Positions 34,264 through 42,277 of a stretch of 54,584 nt of DNA are shown here, piece after piece. Below the pieces are notes generated by a model that worked only from the letters and a program-made list of their open reading frames with translations, was not told the DNA's origin and made no database searches. The DNA comes from Thermoplasmata archaeon (GTDB lineage Archaea > Thermoplasmatota > Thermoplasmata > Lutacidiplasmatales > UBA184): positions 1 through 54,584 of the forward strand of contig JAJZYB010000010.1 of the NCBI GenBank assembly GCA_021806135.1. Direction: 5' to 3'. The first letter of the stretch is position 1. Each line of letters begins with the position of its first letter. The position numbers and the translations under genes were made by a program.

Positions 34264-34746
34264 TTGAGCTCGCTTTCGGACCAGCGGGCTCAGGATCGCA
34301 TGGCGGGACCGTCCCCCGTTCCGGCTCCAGGCCGGGCCAACACCCCGGGAAAGCGGGGCTCGGTGGTCTGGTCCCTGGTCGGCGGCCTGGAGGCGGCCTT
34401 GGCGTTCGCAGGCCCCTTCCTCCTGACCGAAGGCCTCCTCCAGCGGCGAGGGGAGCAGAGCGTCGGGGGGCTTCTGCTGGTGGCCGCCGCGGTGGGGCTC
34501 TTCCTGTGGGAGACCCGGCGGGCCCCGCTTACCGGGTTCCTGGGGTTTCCGACCGGTTCGGGGGCCCGGGGCGCCCCTTGGTGGACCCGCCGGACCCCCT
34601 GGGTCGGCCGATACCTCTGCGTGTCCTGTGGCTTCCGGCAGGAGGAGAAAGCGACCTTCTGCCCCCGGTGCGGGAAGGTCCTGGTCCGTCTGCCCCCCCC
34701 GGTCCCGGCGGGGACCGGACCGCCGAGCGGCGGGTCGGGCCCGTGA
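34264..34746 (+). CDS. Two-helix membrane protein with a C-terminal zinc ribbon
   Basis: A 160-residue protein. Start is TTG at 34264 or ATG at 34300. Two hydrophobic segments (about 37-57 VVWSLVGGLEAALAFAGPFL and 66-82 VGGLLLVAAAVGLFLW) are followed by a basic loop and a zinc ribbon, CVSCGFRQEEKATFCPRCG, then a Pro/Gly tail. The design is like the 22195-23109 protein in small form. It is upstream of the LSm-eL37 pair by 48 bases. Function unknown. Confidence 0.7.
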   Translation: MSSLSDQRAQDRMAGPSPVPAPGRANTPGKRGSVVWSLVGGLEAALAFAGPFLLTEGLLQRRGEQSVGGLLLVAAAVGLFLWETRRAPLTGFLGFPTGSGARGAPWWTRRTPWVGRYLCVSCGFRQEEKATFCPRCGKVLVRLPPPVPAGTGPPSGGSGP

Positions 34747-34794
34747 TGGTCAAAGCTTATCAATCCGTCGGAGGGTCGACCGCGGGTCCCGGCC

Positions 34795-35007
34795 ATGAAG
34801 CCCTTGGAGCTCCTGCAGCAGAACCTCCACCAGCGGGTTCTGGTGGAGCTGCGGGGGGGCCGCTCGTACCGGGGCGTGCTCCAGGGGTTCGACCAGCACA
34901 TGAACGTCGTCCTCTCGGGGGCGGAGGAAGTGGACGCGGACAAGGTCACGCCGCTCGCCGGGCTCACCCTGGTCCGGGGGGACAACGTGGTCTTCATCTC
35001 GCCGTGA
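34795..35007 (+). CDS. LSm (Sm-like) RNA-binding protein
   Basis: A 70-residue Sm-fold protein with Sm1 (RVLVELRGGRSYRGVLQGFDQHMNVVL in pieces) and Sm2 (LVRGDNVVFISP). It would form a ring that binds U-rich RNA. A TATA-like AAGCTTATCA lies near 34753-34762. The eL37 gene follows after 24 bases, the standard archaeal LSm-eL37 pair, in which LSm is often found. Confidence 0.95.
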   Translation: MKPLELLQQNLHQRVLVELRGGRSYRGVLQGFDQHMNVVLSGAEEVDADKVTPLAGLTLVRGDNVVFISP

Positions 35008-35031
35008 GGGAAGGACCCGGAGGGAACGCAG

Positions 35032-35232
35032 ATGGGAAAAGGCACACCGGCCCGACGCGGGGGGAAGACGGTCCACGTGCTCTGCCGCCGCTGCGGCCAT
35101 CATTCGTATCATGTCCGCAAGCGCGTCTGCGCGAAGTGCGGTTACGGCGACACCGCCCGGCGGCGGACCTATTCGTGGTTGAAGCCCCGGTCGGGGAACG
35201 TCCACCCGAAGATCCGGATCCGCAAGCACTGA
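35032..35232 (+). CDS. rpl37e: Large-subunit ribosomal protein eL37
   Basis: A 66-residue zinc-finger ribosomal protein, with LCRRCGHHSYHVRKRVCAKCGYG in two pieces providing the four zinc ligands (CxxC and CxxC), a GKGTPARRGGK start and an Arg/Lys-rich C-terminus. GGAGGGAAC lies just upstream of the ATG. Cotranscribed with LSm. Confidence 0.96.
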   Translation: MGKGTPARRGGKTVHVLCRRCGHHSYHVRKRVCAKCGYGDTARRRTYSWLKPRSGNVHPKIRIRKH

Positions 35233-35326
35233 CGGCAGGACCCGCGCGTCGGGCCCCAGCACGCGGAGCCGGTCCCGCCCCGGCCACGGCACCACCCCTC
35301 TTGCGACCTTCCTGCGGTCCCTGGAC

Positions 35327-35494
35327 ATGAGCGGCGCCTTGCCCTGGTCCGCGAAAGGCACGGCCCCTGCGTCGGACGACCCGGCCGCCGTCCTCCAACG
35401 GATCGAACAGAGCCTGCAGAACCTGCTGTACGGGGTCCGGATCCTGGTGGTCGTGGTCATCGTGCTCGGCCTGGCGATCACATTCGTCGGCTGA
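35327..35494 (+). CDS. 55-residue single-pass membrane peptide
   Basis: A short ORF that begins at ATG 35327 and ends in TGA at 35492-35494. Residues 1-20 are polar, 21-33 an amphipathic helix (AAVLQRIEQSLQNLLYG) and 35-54 a strongly hydrophobic segment (VRILVVVVIVLGLAITFVG). It follows eL37 by 94 bases on the same strand with no gene between. I do not recognise it; it does not look like SecE or Sec61-beta. Its codon use matches the neighbours. Confidence 0.5.
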   Translation: MSGALPWSAKGTAPASDDPAAVLQRIEQSLQNLLYGVRILVVVVIVLGLAITFVG

Positions 35495-35562
35495 GCCAGA
35501 GGTCCCCGGGCCTCTCCCCCGGTGAGCTCCCCGGTAGGATGGGCCTCCCCGGGCCCCAAGCC

Positions 35563-35570
35563 CCTTAAGA
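35563..35570 (+). promoter_or_regulatory. TATA element CCTTAAGA
   Basis: CCTTAAGA centred 25-26 bases upstream of the ATG at 35592, predicting a leaderless message for the methyltransferase gene. Confidence 0.6.
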
Positions 35571-35591
35571 GGAGGGGGGCTAGCGGGAGCC

Positions 35592-37136
35592 ATGGCCCTG
35601 CCCGCTCCGCGGTCCAACGGGGCCGTCGGAGGGGTGCTGCCGGCCATCGGGAGGGCCGGCCTCCTGGGGATCACCCCGAAGCAGTTGGCGGCCACCACGG
35701 ACCTCCCCCTGGGGGAGGTCCAGGGCGAGCTCCGGAGGCTCGCCTCGGACCACCGGGTGGTCAAGGTGGGGAGGGAGCTATGGGTCTCCCGGGAATTTGC
35801 CGGCGACCCGGCCGCGGACCCTTCCTTCCAAGGACCGGCGTGGTACACGGAGGCCTTCGGACGGGAGTTCGGGGTAGCCCCCGAACGGTTCTACGGGTCG
35901 ATCCAGTTCAACCCCAACGAGAGGCTCCCGGTCCATCGCTGGTGGTCGTACGTGCAGGGTTTCTCGGCGGAATTTGTCGAGGGGGTCCTGGTGGAGAACG
36001 CCATCGGACCGACCTCCACGGTGCTCGATCCGTTCGCCGGTTCCGGGACCGTCCCGGTCGTCGCCCGACTGGCCGGGGCCGCCTCCGTGGGGATCGAACT
36101 GATGCCCATCGCCGCGTTCGTCGCCCGCGCGAAGCAGGTCTGGTCGGTCCGGGCGGCATCCCTGCGCGAGTCTGCGCGGTCCGTCCTCCAGAACGAGGGA
36201 CATCCCCCCACCCTTTCCCCCCCGTTCCTGAAGGAGACCCGCCGGCAGTTCCCGCCGGACGTGCTGCGCTCCCTGCTCCGGATCAAGGAGGACCTCTGGG
36301 GGCTTCCGGACGACCCCCGAAGGACCCTGCTGACCCTCTGCTTCGCCGGCATCCTTGTGGAGGCCAGCCACCTGAAGCGGTCCCCCTGCCTGGGCTACGC
36401 GAAGAAGACCGGCCTCAACGCCGGGACCCCCTATGCCCTCTTCCGCGACCGGGTGGAGACCGTCGCGGCGGACCTGGAGGCGTTGAGCGGCCGGGCCGGT
36501 CCGGTCGGGCCGGAGGCGAGGATCGTCCAGGGCAACGCGAAGGAGGCCCTGCTCCCGCCGGAGAGCATCGACCTGGCGATCACGAGCCCCCCCTACGTCA
36601 ATGGCCTGGACTACGTGAACAACTACAAGATCGAGCTCGCCTGGCTCGACCTCGTCCGGAGCTACGAAGAGCTCCGTGGGCTCCGGTCCGCGCTGGTGGC
36701 CTGCGACAACGTGTCCCGCACGCTGATCGGGGAACATCGGCCCAGCCTCGCCACCACCCGGGAGCCCTGGCTGACCGGTATCGCCGCCGGGATCCAGGCC
36801 CGCATCGCGAGGAAGACCGGGTACCGGCGGGGGGACATGGCCGGGGTGGTGACGAAGTACTTTGACGACCTCGGCCTCGTGCTTGCCCAGGTCTACGATG
36901 CGTTGAGGCCCGGGAGCCGGTTCGTGGTGGTCAACGGGGACTCCTTCATTGCCGGGACGTACGTTCCGGGGGACCTCCTCTTCGCCCGCCTGGCCCACCG
37001 TCAGGGGTTCGACGTGGAGCGCTTCCAGGTGGCCCGCGTCCGGCGATCCGGCCAGCGTCGGAGCTTCCGGCTTCGGGAGTCCATCCTCACCCTCCGGAAA
37101 CCGGGCCGTCCGGGGCAGCCCGGGACGGGAGGCTGA
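35592..37136 (+). CDS. wHTH-DNA methyltransferase fusion (N4/N6 amino-methyltransferase type)
   Basis: A 514-residue protein. The N-terminal 70 residues form a winged-helix domain (LLGITPKQLAATTDLP, then LASDHRVVKVGRELWV). The SAM-binding motif DPFAGSGT is at residues 146-153 and the catalytic motif TSPPY at 331-335, followed by YVNGLDYVNN. This order (SAM motif before the SPPY motif) and the serine in SPPY point to an amino-methyltransferase of DNA, most likely N4-cytosine. No restriction enzyme is adjacent, so it is a solitary methylase or partly regulatory. The wHTH fusion is uncommon for DNA methylases. Confidence 0.82.
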   Translation: MALPAPRSNGAVGGVLPAIGRAGLLGITPKQLAATTDLPLGEVQGELRRLASDHRVVKVGRELWVSREFAGDPAADPSFQGPAWYTEAFGREFGVAPERFYGSIQFNPNERLPVHRWWSYVQGFSAEFVEGVLVENAIGPTSTVLDPFAGSGTVPVVARLAGAASVGIELMPIAAFVARAKQVWSVRAASLRESARSVLQNEGHPPTLSPPFLKETRRQFPPDVLRSLLRIKEDLWGLPDDPRRTLLTLCFAGILVEASHLKRSPCLGYAKKTGLNAGTPYALFRDRVETVAADLEALSGRAGPVGPEARIVQGNAKEALLPPESIDLAITSPPYVNGLDYVNNYKIELAWLDLVRSYEELRGLRSALVACDNVSRTLIGEHRPSLATTREPWLTGIAAGIQARIARKTGYRRGDMAGVVTKYFDDLGLVLAQVYDALRPGSRFVVVNGDSFIAGTYVPGDLLFARLAHRQGFDVERFQVARVRRSGQRRSFRLRESILTLRKPGRPGQPGTGG

Positions 37137-37252
37137 TCGCTCCCGCCCCCGGAGGAGGCTCCGGGGCAGGGCGCCCGAGGGAAAGGGAGGGCCTGCGGCC
37201 CCCCGCCGACCGAGCGGGCCTTCCGCCTCACCGCGCAGGCTTCCACGCCGTG

Positions 37253-38017
37253 TCAACGCGGGGAAGGAAGGGTCGTGGGGGGGGAGCCTTCCAGGAACGG
37301 CTTGGTCACGTAGCGAGCCACGGACTCCCGGGTCTTCGCCTCCTCCGCCCGGGTAGTGGCGATGGCCTCCTCCCAGGCCCGGATGGATGCCGGGGGCAGG
37401 TGGGAGGGCAGACAGGATCGGGCGAAGTCCTCCGAGTACCCCTCCCAGGAGAGCTCGGCCGTGCACTCGTTCGTGATGACCAACCCGAGCAGGGCCGCCG
37501 CCCCCGGCCAGTGGGCCCGGTACCCCACCAGGGCGCCCCGGATGGAGGCCACCCGATGTTCTGCCCGGTCAGGCTCCCCTTCCAGCGCGACGAGCGGAAG
37601 GAGGCAGGTGTCGTTGTGGGGGACCCCGGGGGTGGCCCGGGCGAAGCCCTGGACATGGACCTCGTGCAGCCGATGGAGGTAGGCTTCCAGGAGTTCGAGG
37701 CCCTCTTCCAGCACCGGGACCGACACGGCCTCCCCCTGGCCAATGATCTCTCCGATTTCCCGTAGCCGGTGGAGCAGTGGCTCCAGCACCTCCTCCCGCT
37801 CGTTCCTGAGGTCCTTCAGTAGCGCAGCGATCACCGCCTCGGTGGAGAGGTCCCCTGGGGGGATGGGGGGCTCCTTGCCTTTCGCCGACCCCCTCTTCCT
37901 CGATCCCCGGTGGAGGAAGGAGGGGCCGGTAGAGGAGCCCTGCTCGTTCCGGAAGCGGCGAGGGGTGCTGCGTTGGTTCCCGTTCCCGCTCCCGTGCTTT
38001 CCGACCTTTAGCCTCAT
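37253..38017 (-). CDS. Uncharacterised helical protein, possibly hemerythrin-like
   Basis: A 254-residue protein. After about 60 basic, disordered residues come long helices: EAVIAALLKDLRNEREEVLEPL, VLEEGLELLEAYLHRLHEVHVQ, then LLPLVALEGEPDRAEHRVASI. The position of His and Glu residues is reminiscent of a hemerythrin four-helix bundle (HxxE, HH, LFP-like, EH), but the ligand set is incomplete, so this is tentative. It is convergent with the methyltransferase gene (116 bases apart). A CATAAAC TATA-like element stands about 43 bases before the ATG. Confidence 0.55.
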   Translation of the reverse strand: MRLKVGKHGSGNGNQRSTPRRFRNEQGSSTGPSFLHRGSRKRGSAKGKEPPIPPGDLSTEAVIAALLKDLRNEREEVLEPLLHRLREIGEIIGQGEAVSVPVLEEGLELLEAYLHRLHEVHVQGFARATPGVPHNDTCLLPLVALEGEPDRAEHRVASIRGALVGYRAHWPGAAALLGLVITNECTAELSWEGYSEDFARSCLPSHLPPASIRAWEEAIATTRAEEAKTRESVARYVTKPFLEGSPPTTLPSPR

Positions 38018-38153
38018 CGGTCCACCGTTCCGCGGGAAGGAGGGGTCGGGAGGGAGTTTATGACCCGCCCCTTCAGCCGGGTTGACCTCGCACGATCCTC
38101 CATCCCCTGCTTCCGCTGGACTCCCAGGCCCTCCTCCGAGTAGCGGGGGGCCG

Positions 38154-38969
38154 TTATCCGGGAGCGTCGCGCCCCGATGGGGGACCGGGGAGATCGGCTG
38201 GGAGCAACCGGCCGGTCCACGGAGGGGGGGAGAGTCCCAGGCGTTCCGAGAGTTCGAGCGCGTTCATGGGCGCGTCGGCGCGGAAGTGGTTGTTGAAGAA
38301 GCCGAGGACCAGCGACGAGCGCGCCTGGAGCTCCCGCACGCGGGGGACCCAGGCGGAGAGCTCCTCGCCCCGGTAGGTGTAGTCGTACCACAGCGGGGAC
38401 CCGTGGCCGTGCCAGCGCACATAGGCGAAGGGGGCGGTGTTCCGCAGGATCACCGGGAGCTTCGGTTCGTCGACGACCACCTGGGCGAACCTAAACTCCT
38501 CCAGGAGGGCGAAGGAGGCCTCCGACAGCCAGCTTTCCTCCCGGAACTCCACGGCGACCGGGACGTCCCCGGCCATCCGCCGGTAGAAGGCCCGGACCTC
38601 TTCCTCGTGGAAGGAGAGGGAGGGGGGAAGCTGGACCAGGAAGGCGGAGAGCTTCCCCGCGTGGACCAGAGGCTTGAACGCGCTGCGGAGGGCCCGAAGG
38701 GGCTCCTCCACGTCCTGGAGCCTCCGGTCGTGGGTGATCTCCTGGGGGACCTTGGCGGTGAACCGGAACCCGGCCGGGGTCCGGCGGGCCCAGGACTCCA
38801 CGGTGCGTAGGGTGGGCAGGTGGTAGAAGCTGGAGTTCACCTCCACCACCGGGAAGACGCCGGCGTAGTGGCGCAGCCGGTCCTCCACGCCGCGTCGCGG
38901 GTAGAACCGGCCCACCCACTCGGCATAGTCCCAACCCGAACAGCCCAGCTTCACGGCCCCCGGGGTCAT
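38154..38969 (-). CDS. DUF72-family protein (YecE-like)
   Basis: A 271-residue TIM-barrel protein of the DUF72 family. Matching blocks are KLGCSGWDYAEWVGRFYP, VVEVNSSFYHLP, FTAKVPQEITHDRRL, FLVQLPPSLSF, VAVEFREESWL and VRWHGHGSPLWYDYTY. The biochemical function of DUF72 is not settled. AAGGAG precedes the ATG. It is transcribed away from the aldo/keto reductase gene. Confidence 0.9.
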   Translation of the reverse strand: MTPGAVKLGCSGWDYAEWVGRFYPRRGVEDRLRHYAGVFPVVEVNSSFYHLPTLRTVESWARRTPAGFRFTAKVPQEITHDRRLQDVEEPLRALRSAFKPLVHAGKLSAFLVQLPPSLSFHEEEVRAFYRRMAGDVPVAVEFREESWLSEASFALLEEFRFAQVVVDEPKLPVILRNTAPFAYVRWHGHGSPLWYDYTYRGEELSAWVPRVRELQARSSLVLGFFNNHFRADAPMNALELSERLGLSPPPWTGRLLPADLPGPPSGRDAPG

Positions 38970-39133
38970 GGGCGAACGCTCCTTCCCTGGGCGAAGTCCG
39001 TCGACGCAGCGGGGACCGGGGACGGGACCGCATCCCCCCCGGCGGCACGGTCTCCCTCCCGTCCCATAAGAAGGGTAGGGATCCGTAGAATATCCCGCTC
39101 CGGGGGGCCTCCCGGCGCCCCCGGGGGCGATGA

Positions 39134-39140
39134 AGCGTTT
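39134..39140 (+). promoter_or_regulatory. T-rich TATA element of the aldo/keto reductase gene
   Basis: A GTTTTTT run centred about 30 bases upstream of the ATG at 39167, in the position of an archaeal TATA box for leaderless transcription. Confidence 0.5.
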
Positions 39141-39166
39141 TTTCCCCGGGGCGAGTCCCCCGCCCG

Positions 39167-40198
39167 ATGCAGACCCGGAGGTTGGGCCGGACCGGCGCGC
39201 TGGTGGGGGAACTGGGCCTTGGGACGATGACCTTCGGCAGCCGGGGCGAGGGTTGGAGGATCGACGAGGAGACGAGCCACCGGATCCTCGACCGGTTCAT
39301 CGCATCGGGCGGGAACCTCATCGACACCGCCGACGTGTACTCCGCGGGACGTTCCGAGGAGATCATCGGCACCTGGCTGACCCACCAGGACCGGGAGGAG
39401 GTGATCCTGGCCACCAAGGCCCGGTTCCGCACCGGACCCGGGCCAAACCGGGTGGGCCTTTCCCGCAAGCACCTCCTCAGCGCCGTGCGGGAGAGCCTCC
39501 GCCGGCTCCGGACGGACCACCTGGACCTCTTCCAGGTCCACGCCTGGGACCCGTGGACCCCGTTGGAGGAGACCTTCGGGACGCTGAACCGCCTCGTGGA
39601 GGACGGGCTCGTCCGGTACGTGGGAGTGAGCAACTTCCGGGGCTGGCAACTGGAGAAGGCCCTGCAGCTCTGCCGACAGCGCTCCTGGGAGGAACCGGTC
39701 AGCCTCCAACCCCAATACAGCCTCTACGCGAGGGCGACCGAGTTCGAACTCCTCCCCCTGTGCTCGGCCGAGGGCCTGGCGGTCCTCCCGTGGAGCCCGC
39801 TCGCGAGCGGGGTGCTCTCGGGGAAGTACGTCCAGGGGATCCGCAACCCCCCTGCGGGTTCCCGGATCGCCACCGCGGAGGACCCCGGGGCCTACGCGAG
39901 CCGGTTCGACAACGACCGGATGAGGCGGATCCTCTCGGCGCTCCACGCCGCGGCCGAGAACGTGGGCCGGACCCCGGCCCAGGTGGCGTTGAACTGGCTC
40001 CTCGCCCGGCCGGCGGTGACCGCCCCGATCCTGGGGGCCCGGTCCGTCGAGCAGCTCGAGGAGAACCTGGGAGCGACGGGGTGGTCGCTCCCACCCGAAC
40101 AGCGGTTGGCCCTCGATGAGGCGAGCGAGCTGGAGGTCACCTACCCCTACGACCGGCGGGCGGAGGAGCAGCAGACCGCCGACCGGTCCGGCCCGTAG
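39167..40198 (+). CDS. Aldo/keto reductase
   Basis: A 343-residue NADPH-dependent aldo/keto reductase. The catalytic tetrad is visible as Asp53 and Tyr58 (NLIDTADVY), Lys84 (LATKARF) and His125 (FQVHAWD). GRSEEIIG and the C-terminal cofactor site (PILGARSVEQLEENL) are also present. The family reduces aldehydes and sugars; the substrate is unknown. The length is normal for the family. Confidence 0.92.
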   Translation: MQTRRLGRTGALVGELGLGTMTFGSRGEGWRIDEETSHRILDRFIASGGNLIDTADVYSAGRSEEIIGTWLTHQDREEVILATKARFRTGPGPNRVGLSRKHLLSAVRESLRRLRTDHLDLFQVHAWDPWTPLEETFGTLNRLVEDGLVRYVGVSNFRGWQLEKALQLCRQRSWEEPVSLQPQYSLYARATEFELLPLCSAEGLAVLPWSPLASGVLSGKYVQGIRNPPAGSRIATAEDPGAYASRFDNDRMRRILSALHAAAENVGRTPAQVALNWLLARPAVTAPILGARSVEQLEENLGATGWSLPPEQRLALDEASELEVTYPYDRRAEEQQTADRSGP

Positions 40199-40303
40199 CG
40201 TCCCCGGCACGGCCGCGGAAAAGCAGGGACGGAGACGGTACCGGACCGGATCGCCTCCCGGCACCGCTGGGCGGCGAGCCGACGGCCCCTCTCGGCAACC
40301 GGC

Positions 40304-40948
40304 TCAGGGGCCGGTCCGCCTGGGGGGCTGGCTCGGCCCCCTGGTGATCTCCGGCGCCCTGCCCCGCACCGGGGCCCCCCTCCCCGCCCGGGGGCCGGAG
40401 ACCCAGGGGGAATCCCCCACGAAGAATCGGAGGGGGAGTTCCGTCCCCCGGGAGATCCCGATGCGGGGGCCTTTGACGATGCGGGGGGGAGGGCCCTCCC
40501 GGGGAAGGACGGTGAGGAAGGGCTTGCCCAGGGGGCGCCCGTCGTCCTCCCGGGTCAGGGCCAGCTCCCGGGCGAGCCGGCCGGGGCCGGAAGGGTTCTC
40601 CAGGCCGGAGGAGACGGGTTCCCCCGCCCGGAGGAGGACCGCCTCGCCCGGACGGGTCGTCAGGTTCGCGCAGTGCACCTGGTGGATCCGGTAGACGTAG
40701 AGGTGGGCGGGCCCCAGGAACATGCTGCGGTTCCGTGGGGTCATTCCCCGGGAGGCGTGGTTCGCGGGATCTCCCCGCACGTAGGCCTCCACCTCCACCA
40801 GCCGCACCATCCGCATACCCCCCTGGGGAAGGGTCCTCCGGAGCCGGCACCCGAGGAGATCGCGCGCGACCTGGGCAGCGGGGCGATCGAAGAACGCCCT
40901 CCCGAGGGGGGAGGGAAGGACCCGGGAGGGGCGAAGGTCTGAGGCCAC
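40304..40948 (-). CDS. mpg: 3-methyladenine DNA glycosylase (AAG/MPG type)
   Basis: A 214-residue base-excision enzyme that removes alkylated purines. The signature is VEVEAYVRGDPANHASRGMTPRN in pieces, with the catalytic Glu and the tyrosine, then LYVYRIHQVHCANL and GPGRLARELALT. The GTG at 40948 is favoured because a CTATTCC element lies about 24 bases upstream; the GTG at 40963 is an alternative. The C-terminal 25 residues are a Pro/Arg tail. The arginase-family gene lies upstream on the same strand. Confidence 0.9.
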   Translation of the reverse strand: MASDLRPSRVLPSPLGRAFFDRPAAQVARDLLGCRLRRTLPQGGMRMVRLVEVEAYVRGDPANHASRGMTPRNRSMFLGPAHLYVYRIHQVHCANLTTRPGEAVLLRAGEPVSSGLENPSGPGRLARELALTREDDGRPLGKPFLTVLPREGPPPRIVKGPRIGISRGTELPLRFFVGDSPWVSGPRAGRGAPVRGRAPEITRGPSQPPRRTGP

Positions 40949-40987
40949 GACCCGGAAAGGCACCGGCGGAATAGGGGATCGGCTTCC

Positions 40988-41872
40988 TTACCCCAGGGCC
41001 CGTACCAACGCGTCGGCGAGCTGCCGGGCCAGCCGGCCGTCCTCGTCGAGGTCCGGATCGAAGACGGTGACCTCGAGCCCCACGGCCCCGGGCGAAGCGA
41101 CCAGCGGCCTCAGGAGGTCGCTGAGCTCTTCGAAGGTCAGCCCCCCCGGCGCTGGCGCGTCCACCGCCGGCATGACCGTGGGGTCGAGCAGGTCCACATC
41201 CAGATGGACGAAGAATCCGGAGACCCCCCGGGCCAGGAGGCCGGCGGCCACCCGGTCGCCGGCGGACCGCGTTCCCTCCCGTCGGAGGCCCGGCACGTCG
41301 ACCACCTCCACGCCACATCCTTCCACCTCGCCCCGGTACTCGTCGTCCGGGCGGGATCCCAGCGCCACGACGTCCTTGGCGAGGACCAGGGGGCCCCGAT
41401 CCTCGAGGTGGGTGAGCTCCCGGGGGCCGCGTCCGGTCACCAGCGCAAGGTCCTCCCCCGCGGCGGCACCCACCGAGGGGGAGTTCCCCGGATGGCGGAA
41501 GTCCAAATGGCCATCGAGGAAGGCCAGGCCGTAACGGCCCCGGCGCCGGAGCGCGAGCATGGTACCGATCAGGATGCTGCAATCCCCTCCGAGGATCAAA
41601 GCGAAGGAGCCGGCCTCAACGAGGGGACCCACCCGGTCGGCCAGCATCCGGGAGTACCGAACGAGGGCGTCGAGGTTCCGGGGGGTGCGCCCATCCGTTT
41701 CGGGGTCGTACCGGGGAGGGAGGACCACTCCTGCCTCCCTCGCACCCAGGCGGAGGGGCAGGGAGGCCGACCGGAGCGCCCAACCCAACTTGTACACCCC
41801 GGGGACGAGGCCGGGGCCGGGCGGACGCAGCCCGAGATTGGAGGGGGCGTCAAGGATGGCGATCTCCCGCAC
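40988..41872 (-). CDS. Arginase/agmatinase-family ureohydrolase
   Basis: A 294-residue metalloenzyme of the arginase superfamily. The metal-binding motifs are GGDCS (95-99, where most have GGDHS), FLDGHLDF (119-125, usual DAHxD) and HLDVDLLDP. Its substrate could be arginine, agmatine or a formimino compound. The Cys in the first motif recurs in a subset of the family, as far as I recall, and changes one manganese ligand. The GTG at 41872 has a CTTTTTTCC TATA-like element 28 bases upstream. The window also contains an arginine-deiminase-family gene, so arginine may be degraded by two routes. Confidence 0.88.
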   Translation of the reverse strand: MREIAILDAPSNLGLRPPGPGLVPGVYKLGWALRSASLPLRLGAREAGVVLPPRYDPETDGRTPRNLDALVRYSRMLADRVGPLVEAGSFALILGGDCSILIGTMLALRRRGRYGLAFLDGHLDFRHPGNSPSVGAAAGEDLALVTGRGPRELTHLEDRGPLVLAKDVVALGSRPDDEYRGEVEGCGVEVVDVPGLRREGTRSAGDRVAAGLLARGVSGFFVHLDVDLLDPTVMPAVDAPAPGGLTFEELSDLLRPLVASPGAVGLEVTVFDPDLDEDGRLARQLADALVRALG

Positions 41873-42277
41873 GGCAGGAAGGGAGACGGAGGGGGTGGAA
41901 AAAAGGGGTACCCCCCCGTGGCTCGCTCCCCTCCCCGGCCGTTCAGAACGCCAGGCGGCGGAGAAAGGATGGACAAGGCGGGAAGGCGCTCCCGGATCTT
42001 GCCCCCACGCCCGGAGGCTGCTGGACGGAGGAAGAAGCCGCCGGTGAGCGGGAGGCGGCCGCGTCCCCGGCGATCAAGACCGTCCCTCACTGCAAGACGG
42101 GCTCGGGTGGCGCGGCCCCGGTCCGGGAGGAGCGGCCCCTCCAGGTCCCCCCACCCGCTCTCCCTCCCTCGGTGGCATCCTGGGACGGAACACCGGCGGC
42201 AGGACGGAAGGACAGGTCCCCCCTGGCGCCGGCGGGAGGGGGGACCCGGGAGCCCGGGCCGATGTCCACCCAGGGCT
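41873..42277. other. Intergenic stretch without a supported gene
   Basis: About 400 bases between the arginase-family gene and the GNAT gene. It holds the CTTTTTTCC promoter element (near 41896-41904) for the former. A plus-strand ATG at about 41968 opens an extremely Arg/Pro-rich frame that looks like a shadow of G+C-rich DNA rather than a protein. No RNA gene or repeat was recognised. Confidence 0.4.

Noticed and set aside
41968-42260. Arg/Lys-rich plus-strand frame in the gap after the arginase gene, considered as a basic DNA-binding protein
   Set aside because: Composition is what random G+C-rich DNA gives; no conserved block, promoter or ribosome site.
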